Shown: in pieces, positions 36,283-48,898 of the stretch | Layout: each line of letters starts with the position of its first letter | Numbering within the stretch: position 1 is the first letter of the stretch | Made by a program: the position numbers and the translations under genes | Source: Scleroderma bovista | Lineage: Eukaryota > Basidiomycota > Agaricomycetes > Boletales > Sclerodermataceae | Assembly (NCBI GenBank): GCA_037178675.1 | Contig: JAYMGJ010000109.1 | Location: 124,001-188,000 of the forward strand | Length of the DNA: 64,000 nucleotides | Direction: 5' to 3' | Notes under the pieces: model-generated | What the model was told of the DNA's origin: nothing | Databases searched by the model: none | The model's input: only the letters and a program-made list of their open reading frames with translations

Positions 36283-36923
36283 TTACGAGCCCATATAGCG
36301 CACCATTTCAACTCCCTTGTTCTCGTAACCACACTTTTCGTAAAAGGCTGGGAACGAGGCGCAGGAGGTTAACCTCATGGAAGCGAACAGGACGCGTCCA
36401 CTCACCAACGTTGTCCTTGTCACAATCAAGAATGGTCTTGTAGCAGCCACTGTTCTCACTGATGTGCGTGAGGGCCTGGATAATACGCAGCCCCAGCTTC
36501 TTCCCCTGCTGACTCTTGTCGACGGCAATGTCCTCGATATGACCAACAGTGCCAAGACCCCGGATAAATTTGCGTTCAAGAAAGACGGTACCAGTAGCGA
36601 CAATCTTGTCTGTGACTTGATCAACAATGACGAGGGCGTAGTACGTCTTTGGCGCTGCACGCATGGCCTGGAAACGTGCTACCCACGCGTCCTCCCCGAG
36701 ATCATTCACCACAGTGAGGACCGAGAGCACTGCAAAGTGACCACGGCCGTAATCAGTGGATGCCAGAGGTCGCATCTGCGGGAACATCGATACATGATAA
36801 ATGGACACGAAGTGAATGGCGTACGATCAACCCTGGTGGCAGGTCCCTTGTGACCTCGGAAGAGATCAACTCTTGAGGAAACATGAGGTCGAGAGAATGC
36901 TCTGATGCTGGCTGAGCGACCAT
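36283..36923 (-). CDS. GNA1: Glucosamine-6-phosphate N-acetyltransferase
   Basis: Three exons: 36923-36825, 36775-36406 and 36347-36283; 177 residues. It is a single GNAT domain: RPLASTDYGRGH near the N-terminus, HIEDIAVDKSQQGKKLG with the acetyl-CoA loop (Q-x2-G-x-G type), YKTILDCDKDN and a C-terminal FYEKCGYENKGVEMVRYM. Gna1 acetylates glucosamine-6-phosphate with acetyl-CoA in the route to UDP-GlcNAc, which feeds chitin, N-glycans and GPI anchors. Length and motifs match the fungal enzyme throughout. The short N-terminal exon (MVAQPASEHSLDLMFP) is joined in phase to MRPLAST. Confidence 0.93.
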
Positions 36924-37343
36924 GGTTAATTGATGTAGAAGAGAAAAAAATATGATGTATATCTCGGGTTCGAGGAAAGGCTTATATGCTATTACTACCG
37001 TTTGTGGCGATTCAATAGACAGCCCTTGCACCGCCACTGCGGCAAAGTATACGGTCTGCGATCATCGTCGCCGACCTAGAATGACTTATCTTCCATTATG
37101 ATTGGGGTTGGCTGTTGTAACGCAGCCCGTTCATCTGTCAATTACCCACAGTTGAGTGGCCATCCAGAACGAAGTAGACAGGGCGCTGATATCATATCCA
37201 GCAGATGAACACCCCTTCTGATTTGTCCTCGTGGTGTGGCGGCCTGGATATACCGAATTGAGGGTCCTTGTCATGAGGTCTCCACGGGGAACTTGCTGTA
37301 GATATAGCCGCTCCAGGTCTTCATCCAAGTATCAACCCCCACC
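36924..37343. other. Intergenic between GNA1 and the first DUF4238 gene
   Basis: 420 bp between divergent genes, so both promoters lie here. No frame or repeat of note. Confidence 0.5.
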
Positions 37344-39604
37344 ATGCCCTCCAAGAAAAACAAGAAAAGTAGAGCCACAAAGAAACTGGCGCAGACAACG
37401 AACAAGGACCAGTACCACCACTTTATTCCGAGGTTCATCCTTCGTCGTTTTCAAGAAGGTCCCGCGAAGTACGTGTATATACGTGTAACTAGTTGCCATC
37501 GTTGTGCGAGGGAACTGATGCATACACGCTTAGATCGAAGCGCGAGCGCGAAATACTATTCGAACAAACTGGTCAAGCCGAGTCTGTCCACTACTGGGAC
37601 GCAGCCAACGACACCTTGGACCTGCGCCCCATCAGCCGGGTCTACGGTGTCCAGAACCTATACAGGGACTGTAGGAACACGGAAAACATGAACGTAGTGG
37701 AAGAGAAGTTGGCCGAGCTAGAACGCAAGGCAGCGGACGTCATCAAAGAGCTACATAAAGTCCTTCCGACCAACAGATTCTCCGTCAAACGTAGACCACT
37801 CGAGGATCTTCGCAAATTCCTTTTCATTATGCATTATCGGCTCTCCGTCATCAAAGACACCTACTTTGACGAGAATCACCCTGAAAACACATGGTCCAAA
37901 TTGTGGATAGAGAAATATAAAGAAACTCATGGCTTCCAGTCACCCGCTGAAACGTGGGTCCACATGCTGGGGTATTTTCTCGACAATTCACACTCACAGC
38001 TGATGGAACACGGAGAAAACATATTTCTTAAATACGTCTCGGATGACATCCGGAAATTCAGGACAAACCAGGTACCACCGGACATAGAGCATTTTCCCGC
38101 TTTTGCTTACCTGTCTAACTGCGGAAAATACTTCGCGTGCATCTGGCAAGCTGCAGTTGGAGAGGAATTTGTGCTCACCAACACTGGCTTTGGCTTATGG
38201 GAAGGCCTTATGATGAACGAACCCTCCATCCACCGCATCTATGTTATCAGCCCTCGTATCGTCATTGTGCTTCGCAGCAACGAGTTGCGCCATGCGATTC
38301 AGTTACAAGTCCCCATCTCAAGCAGCCTGATGGGTATAGAACAGGATCGACCTGAGGTCAAGTACCACGCAAGCGAGCACTGGATGAGTGGGGGAGTAGA
38401 TCAAAGAGGATCCAAGCAAGCCGCTGAAGATGTCTTTACTTTCAACGTCAAGAAGCTCACTGCATTCGAAACGATGGAAGTCAATGCGGTCCTCCTAGAG
38501 AACGTTCCAGAAGACGGTTCCATCACCTTTGCGTCGAAAGCCTGCATGCTGCGGACTGCACGCACATTCTGCACTCTTCCCCAGCACTTTAAATGGAAGC
38601 CTATGATCTCCAAGCTTGTCAAAACATTGGAAAATGGTACCACGTCCGACAGACCTTGTGATACTAATCCACTGGAGCTCGTGCACTTTGAACTCTTTGA
38701 GCTGCTCCTGGATATATCCACAGAGAACAAGACCTTTACCTCGGAATACGACCGTGCGCGCAAAATCCTTTATATAATCCTGGGTCAAACCCACATCTCC
38801 ACTGATTTTATGTCTGAAATTTACCATCGTGTCATCACCATATCTGCATATTTTCTGGAGGACTGTGACGGAGAACCTCTGTTTTCGCCAAGTTATTGGG
38901 TCGAAACCTTGCCCCTTGACGGCTCCACTCCTCTATTTTCGATGCTTTTTATGATCATGCAAGTTTATGGCTTTGGCCATACCCCGGCGGGGAACATTTT
39001 GGATACCGTACGAGATGAGGCTGTAGCACTATTATTCTTGAAGGTCGTATCCACGAACCCCAAAGGATGGTACAAGTTGACGACCAGTCATCCATGCGCT
39101 GGCCCGACCCTATCCTGCCTCGTTGACGAGGGGTCGACTGCCGACGCCAAAATGAGAAATCTCATGATGCGTGTCACTGAAAACCCAGGAGGTTTCAAGA
39201 GCAGTTACGACAGGGCAGTTGTCCTTCACGGCGCGATATGTATGTCGGGCCCCATGGGGAACAACCTGACTTCATCCTGCGCATGGCAAATCGCATATAT
39301 TATCAAAGGACTTGTCACTGTGGTCCCGTATGGTGGTTCCGGGAAAGCCGTGCGACCAAGAGCACGTCTTACGGATTCCCTTTCGCAGGCACATTGGCTG
39401 GCACTTGCGGGGTTGGTAAGGGACTTCATGGGTCGGGCAGGGGTCCGTTTTGATTCTGGCAGTGATGAAGTGCCATTGGACGATGCTGACGAGATGGAAG
39501 ATGATATCGTTATTGTGGGGATTCTGATGTGGATGGCGAGGCGGAGAGCGGACTGCTTGGACGAGTTCTGTCGTTCGAAGAACATTCCCCTCGTGAAAGA
39601 CTGA
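37344..39604 (+). CDS. DUF4238-family protein, tandem copy 1
   Basis: Two exons: 37344-37468 and 37534-39604; 731 residues. A Lys-rich start (MPSKKNKKSRATKK) leads to QYHHFIPRFILRRFQ, which I recognise as the N-terminal signature of DUF4238, a family of unknown function found in bacteria and fungi. Further conserved blocks, judged by comparison with the neighbouring copy, are VYGVQNLYRDCRNT, FSVKRRPLEDLRKFL, YFDENHPEN and LDNSHSQLM. The C-terminal part has no domain I recognise. No signal peptide or membrane helix is evident. The family is sometimes suspected to include nucleases because of its conserved His/Arg start; that is speculation and no catalytic site can be pointed to. Confidence 0.75.
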
Positions 39605-40202
39605 AGCGAAAAAGTAATCAGAGACAGTCTAAAGTGCGTGCACGGGATAGCAATTGGCATGAGAAGCGGATTGATACGGAGGCTTGCTGGCGTGGAATGT
39701 TAGGAGAAATAGTTACATAGTACCGCACCCATGTAATAGTAACAGCAGAACGTTCCCTAGCTCCTCAAATGTCTTGCAATGATGGGCCTTGTCGTACAGC
39801 TTCTTTCCAACTAGCTAGGGACTTCGGAAATTCGAATTCGTTCGAAGGGCGCCTGGCATCTGTATGGTTGGCAAAAGCATCAACTTTCTAGTCTATCATC
39901 ATTTGATTTCGCGGAGCCTGTCGCGGACTTGGAGCTTCAAACCACGTCTCATGGAAATTGTGACAGCGCGAAGCACAAATCAGACTTCCTGGGTGTGTTC
40001 TATTTTCGAGGAACACCCGAAGTCGTTCACTTCGATGGCACTCGGCGAGAGAGTTGTACTAAATGATCCAGAGAAATTCTCGTCGCATGGCACGAGTCTA
40101 CCACGTTTACTTTACCAGAAAGGACTCGAGTTGGGTCACTCTCTCACACACAGCACGAAGGCTAGCATTTAATCAAGTTTACAGTCGACGTTGGCAGACA
40201 TC
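39605..40202. other. Spacer between the DUF4238 copies
   Basis: About 600 bp with no coding frame of note. I could not see that it resembles the region upstream of copy 1, so the duplication may not include the promoter. Confidence 0.45.
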
Positions 40203-42475
40203 ATGCCTCCCAAGGGAGACACGAAAGGCAAACAGACCGGATCAACAAACCAGTATCACCACTACATTCCAAGGTTCATCATACGTCGGTATCAAGTAGG
40301 TCCTGCAAGGTACGTGTCTGTTGCAACTTGCCCATAACTTGCATGGGAGTCTGATGCACTATCAGATCAAAGGCTGAGCGCCAGCGCCTCTTCCGACGGA
40401 CTGGCATTGACCCAGAATATGTTTATTACTGGAATGTAGCCGAGAACACCTTGGAATTACGTTCAATTGGCCAAGTCTACGGCGTCCGGAACTTGTACAG
40501 GGACTGCAAGAACACTGACAACGTGAACGCCGCGGAACGGAAGTTGTCTGTGCTAGAACACAAAGCAGCGATGGTCATCAGCGACTTGCATGCTGCTCTC
40601 CATACAGGGAAGTTCTCCGTCAAACGTAGACCGCTCGAGGATCTCCGCAAGTTCCTTTACATCATGCATTATCGTTCCTCTCGCCTTGCGGATGTTTACT
40701 TTGACGAGAACCACCCCGAAAACGCTCCAGCGCGACAATGGATCATACACTGTAAAAAGACGCATGGTTTCAAATCACCTGCTGAAATGTGGTTACATAT
40801 GCTCCATTATTATCTCGACAACTCTCATTCTCAGTTGATGACTCATGCAGCAGGAGTCACAGACAAGTATGGGATGAAAAGTGTCATGGATTTTATGCTG
40901 CCAGATAATCACGTACCTCCTGAAATCGAGCATTTTCCTGCTATCTCGTACCAAACCAACTGCGGAGGCCATTACACGTGCATCTGGCAAGCCGCCGATG
41001 AAGAGGAATTTGTCCTTACCCATAACGGTTTTGGCCTGTGGGAAGGACTCGTTGGTGGAAAGCCACATGTCCATCGCATATTCATTATCAGCCCTCGCGT
41101 TATTATTGTGCTTCGGAGTACCGTCTTAACCCTCGAAGGCGTTGCTCAAAAATTAGCTCCCACCATCCAGAGCTCGTTACTGGAGATTGAACAGGATCCT
41201 CCCGCGGTTGCATACCGTGGAACTCAGGAATTCTCATTCAAAGATACATCGACAGCGATGGAAAACTACAGAAGTTCAAAACAGGCTGATGAAGACGGCT
41301 TTACTTTTAATATCAAGAAACTTACCGTGACTCAAACCATGGAAGTGAACTCAGTCCTTCTTGACAACGTCCGGAAAGATGGGTCTGTCACATTTGTGTC
41401 AAAAACCAATATGCTTCGAACAGCGCGCACGTTCTCGAGTGCTCCATATCACGTTATGTGCAACCCCAGAATATTCGGATTGCTCAATTTATTAAAGGAT
41501 GACTTAAGGTCGGGAAATGCCTTCGGAATTGATCCAATGAAGACGGTCCATTTCGAGCTGTTCGCGCTGCTCCTGGACGCATCAACGGGGAATAGAACCT
41601 TTACTTCTGCATACGAGCGCGCGCGGAAAGTGCTTGCTGTCATCGTAGACCAAATCCATTTTTCCTCCGTTTTCGCATCCGAAATTGAAGAACGTGTCGG
41701 CACTATATGTAGGCAATTTCTCAGTAACTGTAACGGGGACAAATTGCCTCCATATGTATCCTGGGTTGAAACCTTACCTCTCGAGACCTCAACCGCTCTG
41801 TTTCCTTTTGTCTTCGCCGTCATGGGAACTTCTGGTTTCGCTCAAGGGTCGTCTACTAGCCCTTTAGACGTCATACAGGATGAAGCTGTGGTCCTTACGT
41901 TTTTGGAGCATGTGTCCGTCAATGTCGACGGGTGGTACAAGTTGATGACTAGTGATCCAGGTGCCGCCCAGATCCTGTCACAGCTCTTTGAAGAAGGCAC
42001 AACTCCTGACGACGCGATGATGACACTCGTGACGCACATCGCTGCTAGCCCACAAAAGTTCAACAGTCATTACGAGAGGGCGCGTGTACTCCATTGCGCA
42101 ATTTGTGTGTCAGGTCCTATGAGTAACAAGCTAACCACGTATTGCGCATCCTCAATTGCTACCATCGTCCCTGGATTGTCGCTGGTCATCCCGAGTAACA
42201 AGCGATCCGAGCCTGAGCCGAACGCTCGTCTCTCAATGCGACTGTCTCAAGCACACTGGCTGCAACTTGTACAAATGATAAAGGACTCGATGGGTCAGGG
42301 AGGAGTCAGTTTTACGTCTGGGCGGGGAGAACTGCCATCGTCGGATATCCGTCAGATGGCGGACGATGTTGTCCTTGTTGGAGTCTTGTTGTGGATGGCG
42401 AAGGAGAGATCGGACTTCCTCGATAACTTTTGTCGCCCACGGAAAATCCCTCTTATGAAGATGGAGGCGAAGTGA
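40203..42475 (+). CDS. DUF4238-family protein, tandem copy 2
   Basis: Two exons: 40203-40309 and 40366-42475; 738 residues. It starts MPPKGDTKGK and QYHHYIPRFIIRRYQ, and the single intron falls at the same place as in the copy at 37344 (after GPA, phase 2). The two proteins align over their full length with clear but incomplete identity, for example VYGVRNLYRDCKNT, FSVKRRPLEDLRKFL and YFDENHPEN. Differences are mostly substitutions, with few indels and no frameshift, which suggests both copies are under selection. Function unknown. Confidence 0.75.
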
Positions 42476-42882
42476 CATTCGAATCGGATCGCAAGACTGT
42501 GTATTAATACTTGTATGGGTGCTCGGGCTTGGAATTGCAAATTGACCTTACTCGTCTGTGTTTCTTTCCTTCTTCTAAGACATCATGTCTTGCACGCAGT
42601 CTCACGGCTTTGTATACTTAGGGAGAGCTGAACATGCTCTTAGCGTATTGACCTTAGCAAATTTGAACAAGCATCTCGACGAGATGCAATCAAATTGTAT
42701 GGTACATAATGCACGTTGCGCAAAACTGTGATGAGGCATATGACCCTGTCAGGTTCACAGAGTGAACCACGCACTTGTCATGAGGAGCAAGAACTGCAGG
42801 GAATGAGTGGTCCTAGCCGGTGAGCGTGGTGGCCTAGAGTAAGCTAGACCAGGTGTTTTAATTCGCAATAATATTCATAAGG
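42476..42882. other. Intergenic, convergent gene ends
   Basis: About 400 bp between the stop of DUF4238 copy 2 and the stop of UTP7. It holds the two 3' UTRs; nothing else recognised. Confidence 0.5.
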
Positions 42883-45032
42883 TCATGGACGTCTGAACCG
42901 GTCTAAAGCGGACGGTTCCTTCGGTATTATTTCACCCTTTTCGATCGCCTTCGCGGTACGTCTCTCTTCTCGTTGCTTTTCTAACTTAGCGCGGATAGCA
43001 ACCTAGCCCGGGAGAACAATCAGTACCTAATACCCATGCGCAAGGAGTAATACAGACGGCTGTAGGGTCAATGACATTCTTGCGTTGTTTCCGCAAATAC
43101 CGCTTTAGACTCTTTCCTCGACCACGCATCTTGTTTTTCTCCCGCTGTTGCTTTGAAACCTTCTGGCTGTTCGTATTTGCTTCTTCGTGTTCGTCAGCGG
43201 CTTCGATTCCCTCTGCAGAGGCGTCGATTTCCATCTCATCGGCCTTGCCCTGGATGCGAAGCCTTTCCAAACGGGGAAGACGTGCGAACGGGATACTGTG
43301 GTTTTCATTAACGGCAGTTGTTAGCTTCGACGGGGGAGCTAAGGATCCAATGAAATCTGGATCTAAAGCGATCATGTCTGGTTGGATCTACGGAAGGGAG
43401 TTGAAAAATGAACGAGAGGTCAATACATGATGAACTAGCCACGTACCTTGTCGAGGAGCCCTTTCACTTCTCGCTCACGCCTGGTCCTCTTGTTCTCAAA
43501 CGGATCGGCTTCTGCACTATCGAAATTGGGCTCCCCTGATCCCGGAACAAGTACGCTGGAAAGGCCAGCATTGTGTCCTATAGTGAGAATATCTTGGAAT
43601 GGACAGAATCGCACAGAGGTAAGAGGCCGATGGGGAATCGGATGAGTGAGATACAGGGGTGGAGCAACTTTCGGAGCGAAGAAAGTTTGGATGGATGGCT
43701 TCGTGTACACCTATGCAGAATAAATCATTTTCATGTGTTTGAAAAAAAAGGAGCAAAAACATACATTCACACTGCCTCCAGTAGCAACTGCCAAGGCACC
43801 TTTTGCACTCCACTCCAACTCTCCACCCCCACCTCTGGAAGTCCACTCCCGAACTGCTCCTTTCCAGTTCCGACAATCCCAGATCTTAACAGAGCCATCC
43901 GCGCCTGATGATGCCATATATCTCCCGCCAGTACTTGGGTCTACAGTCAAGGATACAACTGGTCCGAGATGTGCAAGGAGTTGGACAGCAGGATGGGGTA
44001 GATTGGGAGTCCACAATGACACCACCCCATTTTGATGCCCCAAGTGTATGACGGCGTTATGTCGATTTTGGGTCATCGCACGACATGCACCGAGCTTAGT
44101 CCGGTGTTCCGCAACAAGGTGGCCCGTTGATGTGTCCTGGTACTTGAGGTAGCCAGCATTTCCCTGGCGCATTCAATTAGTGAAACGAGGATTCGATTGA
44201 ACGCAAGCTTACCACGGTGGCAAGCAGCCAGTGGTATGGTAGAAATTCTAATCTTGTTGGCTCGATATGAGCTTTTAATCGATGTATCTCGACGCCGTCT
44301 CGGTCATAGATAAATACATATTTCTTCTGGGCAACCGCAAAAAACGATTGATCTTGTAGAAACCTAGATAAAATGTCAAGGATGACCACATTACTGCCAA
44401 GAAGACGCACGTTATATCTCGACATGTCTCTTGCAGTTGCAGCTCCGCATGTATTGTACCAGTTTGCCAATCAAATGTAGCAATATGACCAGTTTTACCG
44501 ACAATGGCCAGGTGTCTTCAGTGTCATGAACAATAAAGTCAGAAACTTTCGCAAGTCAAATGAAGGGATTGACTGACCGGCCGTTTCTGGTATATCGTGA
44601 CCGATACGGACCTCCATCAAGTCTCCACTCTTGCCGACCTTTTGCGGCTTCTTGGCCAGCGCTCGCTGCAATGTCGTCTTGCCCCACACGCCAAGTACGT
44701 TCCAGGTCATTCTCCACCCGAATCGTCCCCGCATCATTGGTGAGCAGCAGCTCTGCATCGCGTAAAAGTTCCTTGGCTCGGGCAGCATGGGACGCCTGCC
44801 TGTTAAGTTGCGTGCGTAATTTGAGGTCTTTAATGTGCGTGTTCTTGGGCACTTGTCCTGGAAAAGGAGAAGTTGGCCGAAGGGACTTGGGTAGGGAGGT
44901 TTTCTGCGCAATGGACGCTGCTGTCCGATCAGACGATGGACTGGGTTTTGTCGTCCGATTCCGGCTTTCTGTTCGCTTTCTCTTTTTGCTGAGTGGTTGA
45001 ACAGCATCCCCCTTGGCAATTAAAGAGTCCAT
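42883..45032 (-). CDS. UTP7: U3 snoRNP-associated WD40 protein Utp7 (WDR46)
   Basis: Seven exons: 45032-44578, 44515-44411, 44363-44213, 44163-43765, 43710-43447, 43387-43058 and 43002-42883; 607 residues. A basic N-terminus (MDSLIAKGDAVQPLSKKRKR) precedes the RHLAIVGKTGHIATFDWQTG start of a WD40 propeller, with FFAVAQKKYVFIYDRDG, GHQNGVVSLWTPN, SSGADGSVKIWDCRNW and FCPFQDILTIGHNAG. The C-terminus carries the conserved Utp7 tail with NKMRGRGKSLKRYLRKQRKN and a basic end. Utp7 belongs to the SSU processome, which cuts the 18S rRNA precursor in the nucleolus. An in-frame ATG at 45122 would add 30 residues but the MD(S/A)LIAK start is the conserved one. Confidence 0.92.
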
Positions 45033-47077
45033 AACTGTGTAGTAGGTGTCCAACTTGCTGCTCAAACCGATAGAATTGAAAGAAATGGTGGCTGTATCAC
45101 GTGATGTCATATACCACGACATGTTGTCATCTTAACATGTCTCACCATCAAGAGCTGCGACTTGAGAGCGTGGACGCCATCCTATGCCATCATGAGTCGT
45201 CGCGTTCCTTTTTGGCCATTGTACCCTGCGGCGTCCCATTATGTTCCTTGTGCGCAGAAAATGAATAGTGTCATTGTGCCCCAGCTTACCTCACAGCATG
45301 AGGCTACTAAGGGCCAGGTCTGTTCCGTTTCGTCTGTTCCATCCTACATTTTTCGATATATGATGGGGGCTTACAATGGAAATTTTACGATATGTACCCC
45401 GAATGATCGACTACATTCTGGATCCGAAGTCTACATAAATTGACTCAATTCGTCAGTATTCGTGCCGCTGGTGGTAGTAGCCACATGTGTTTGCCTATAG
45501 ATGGGCACGCATTTTGGATCCAAAAGCGCTGTCACTTGGGTGATGCCCGGCTTTGCAGAGGCAGTTGCGTTGTTCCGGAGCAGTGGAGGACCTGTCGCGT
45601 CGACATGAAACTGACAGACAGACAAAAATCATTATGATTCTCCGTGTTTTCCACACCGGATCAATATTATTTGATGACATGACAGGAGTACTTGAAGCTT
45701 GAAGCCTGTCCACCAAATGATCCAAAATACAGCTATCCCTTCATATGTTTCAGAAGAGGGTTTCGAATTCACGCCGACTCGAGAACTCCAAAGACCTTGG
45801 ATGGGCACAAAGTCGGCTCAACATACCGCAACTTCACCATAATTAGGCTACAACTACGCCAATATTATGGGCACAACGCCGAAGCGGTTTAGTGGCTTCG
45901 GACCCGTTTAATCTGGATGCAAGCTATAGCTATACAAAATCACGTCCGAGGATTTGGCCCGTGTGAAGATGGCAACTTAACTTGGGACCCACCCATGCGC
46001 CACGCGATCAAGTATTAGTGCATTGTTTTCGAATCCATTCCTGTTCATGAAGAATGCAACGATGTCATGTTTACAATGCGCAACTGCCACGGGCCCTGCT
46101 GTGGTCGGAACCTAAGCTGAAACAATAAGGCTGCAATGCCGGGCCTAGCGCTGTGCTCACTGCTCACATGGTTCCTCAGCTCTGAGCCCTGGTCAAGCCA
46201 CTTGGAGTCCTGTTGCCGTTACCACAGCTTTGAGGTCCTGGTAATCGATCACCAGCGCCGGTAGCCGCTTGGAGTTTCAGCTAATAAGATATCCTTACGA
46301 GGAAGCCCGACGTTGTAAAAATCGTGTCGTCCGTACAAACTGAGCCCGAGTCAGTGAGAAACAAAGATGCACGGCGATGTTTTTTGGTTGCCAACAACCT
46401 TCGTTGGTTTCAGTTAATTGGCTGTCTTGAAAAGAAACAATGGCTCGAAAGAGACATTTGAAACGCGACAGAATTCAAGTTCTTCGTTAATGTCGTTTCA
46501 TGAGGATTGATGTCAACAAACTGGAAGATAGTGTGCCTGAAATTCTGTATGTCTCAAATCTTGAACATGGGCTAACTGCACAGCATGAGTCTTTCAGTCA
46601 ACGTTAACCTTGTTCCACTCGCACTGAACTGTTCCGCTGAGCAATGTCCTTTGTTTTGACCGTGTCACCATTAACTACGTAAATCGGGGATTTGTCGATC
46701 TTGGCGCATGCGGTCTTGGTGTCCTCCTTCTCAGCTCAGACTAACCCTGATTGGCCACCACGGCAATCGGACTTCTTTGTAAATTTATTTCTAGTCACTG
46801 GAACCAACAAGACAGAAACTCACTATGATGACCGTCCGACATCGGGCTAATGCGGCAACCTTGAGCTTATTTCGAATATCGCAAACAAAAGGCACGTCTA
46901 ATGAACACATGCCACATGTATCCGTATACAGCCTAACCTGTGTCCCAGAGATCTTTCTAGGGCTGCAACAAACTCTGCCAGTGCCACGGAACCCGGTGCC
47001 TGCCAGTTGAGGAAAGGGGCGCATAAGGGGCTCCGGAGTACTATATAACTCTCACTCGAAGAGGTTCATCCTTGGGT
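45033..47077. other. Intergenic, 2 kb, no gene seen
   Basis: Divergent spacer between UTP7 and OLE1. Open frames are all under about 95 codons and unlike known proteins. A TATA-like ACTATATAAC at about 47039-47048 lies some 30 bp upstream of the OLE1 ATG; at that distance its use as a core promoter would give a very short 5' UTR. Confidence 0.45.
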
Positions 47078-48898
47078 ATGTCTCCCAACTCCGCCAGCAT
47101 TGTCCACGCGTCCCAGCGGTCCTTTAAGATGTTCGCTAGTCATCTAACTCAGGACCTCACGAAGGGATTCCCTACTATCACTGGTATCAGGTGGTTCAAC
47201 CTCGCCGTGCTTGTGGTCACTCCCGCTGTGGCTCTATATGGTTTGCTGCGAGTGCCGATACTCACTAAGACCGCCATTTCGGCGGTGTGCTATTATATTT
47301 ATACCATGCTCGGTACGTTGTTATATCGGCCAAGGCCCAATTTTATGGCACTTACCGTTCATTACTTCCGAAGGTATTACCGCAGGTATGCTACTGCATT
47401 GCGTCCCGAGGTTACGTACTTACGTAGCATTACCTGCAAAGGCTACCATCGTCTGTGGTCACATAGGTCCTATAATGCCTCATATTTCTTGCAGGTATTC
47501 CTTATTCTAGCCGGGGCAAGTGCGGTTCAGGGATCATGTTATTGGTGGGCGCGCCGGCATCGTTCTCATCACAGATACACGGACACCGACCTCGATCCGC
47601 ACAACTCCGAAAGAGGTCTTCTTTGGACCCACATTGGCTGGATCGTCTTCGAGACGAATCTCCGAGCCGGTCCTGCGGAAATAACTGATCTGAAGAACGA
47701 CCCGTTAGTGCAATGGCAGCATCGCTGGTACTTCCTCATCCTAAGCGTGTTTGGTTACCTTCTCCCAACTTGCATCCCTGGATTACTCTGGAATGATTGG
47801 CGAGGGGGATTCTTCTTTGTGGGGGCCCTGCGGATGACCGCCAGCCACCACGTGAGTGTATTCGACGACATCATCCGACGTCCCTGAATGAGTCTCTTCA
47901 CTAGAGCACATTTGCTATAAATTCTATCGCTCACTACCTGGGAAGTACACCATACGATGACAAGCATTCACCACGCGATCACCTTCTCTCCGCCTTGCTG
48001 ACCATGGGTGAAGGATACCACAACTTCCATCATCAATTCCCAATGGATTATAGGTAATGCCTACACCATTTTTTCGCTTATTGACTTATCCATCTTTCTC
48101 GCTAAAAGGAATGCGTTTCGATGGTATCAATGGGACCCAACCAAATGGTTTATCGCAACGTGTCACTGGCTTGGTCTCGCCTCTCACCTCCGGGTGTTCC
48201 CTAGTAACGAGATTGAGAAGGGCGCGCTTACAATGAAACTGAGGGCTCTCAAAGGTATCCAAGATTCCCTTAAATGGCCTGTGTCCTCCGACGAGTTGCC
48301 CATTGTGACGTGGGAAACATGTGAGTTACCTCATTCCCTTCTGGACGCCTATCACATTTAACTCCACCAACAGTTCAGGAAGAATCGAAGTCGCGCACCC
48401 TGCTGCTGGTATCTGGGTTCATTCATGACGCCTCCGACTTCCTAGATACCCATCCCGGTGGTCGGGCACTGTTGACCGGCAACTCAGGCAAGGATATGAC
48501 CGCTGCATTCTTCGGAGGTGTTTACTCTCATTCACACGCCGCCCATAATGTAAGTGTTTACCCACAGTTATCCCTTTCGCATCCGCACCACGGTGAATTC
48601 CTTCCTCGTTACCCTGCTATTGCTACCCCCTTGGCAACGATTTGATCATCATCGGTGATATTTATATTGCACCTGGTTTCCACCCTTCCATCACCCTTGC
48701 CACACGGCGCTTGTTGGGAAAGATGACTTACTTCCACTTCAGCTTTTGGCCATGATGCGAGTTGGAATCCTCGCTGGGGGTGTTGAAATGCCCCTTGAGC
48801 AGGTCGTTCCTCCTAGCCAGAGGCTCGTTATCAGTGCCCACAAACCGGTCGCCATGGAACCCCCGACCACCGCGACAGTGCCAAAATGCCAACAATGA
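47078..48898 (+). CDS. OLE1: Delta-9 stearoyl-CoA desaturase with C-terminal cytochrome b5
   Basis: Seven exons: 47078-47312, 47374-47385 (12 nt), 47442-47851, 47905-48053, 48109-48320, 48374-48549 and 48743-48898; 449 residues. The three di-iron histidine boxes are present: [18 protein letters not shown] and [12 protein letters not shown]. Hydrophobic pairs flank box 1 and box 2 ([37 protein letters not shown]), as expected of an ER membrane enzyme. The C-terminal cytochrome b5 domain has the heme motif HPGG and a second His in HAAHN. The enzyme inserts the C9 double bond into palmitoyl- and stearoyl-CoA, taking electrons through its own b5 domain. The last intron is long (193 bp) against about 55 bp for the others. 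The 12-nt exon supplies ITAG in MLGITAGYHRLW. Confidence 0.92.
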
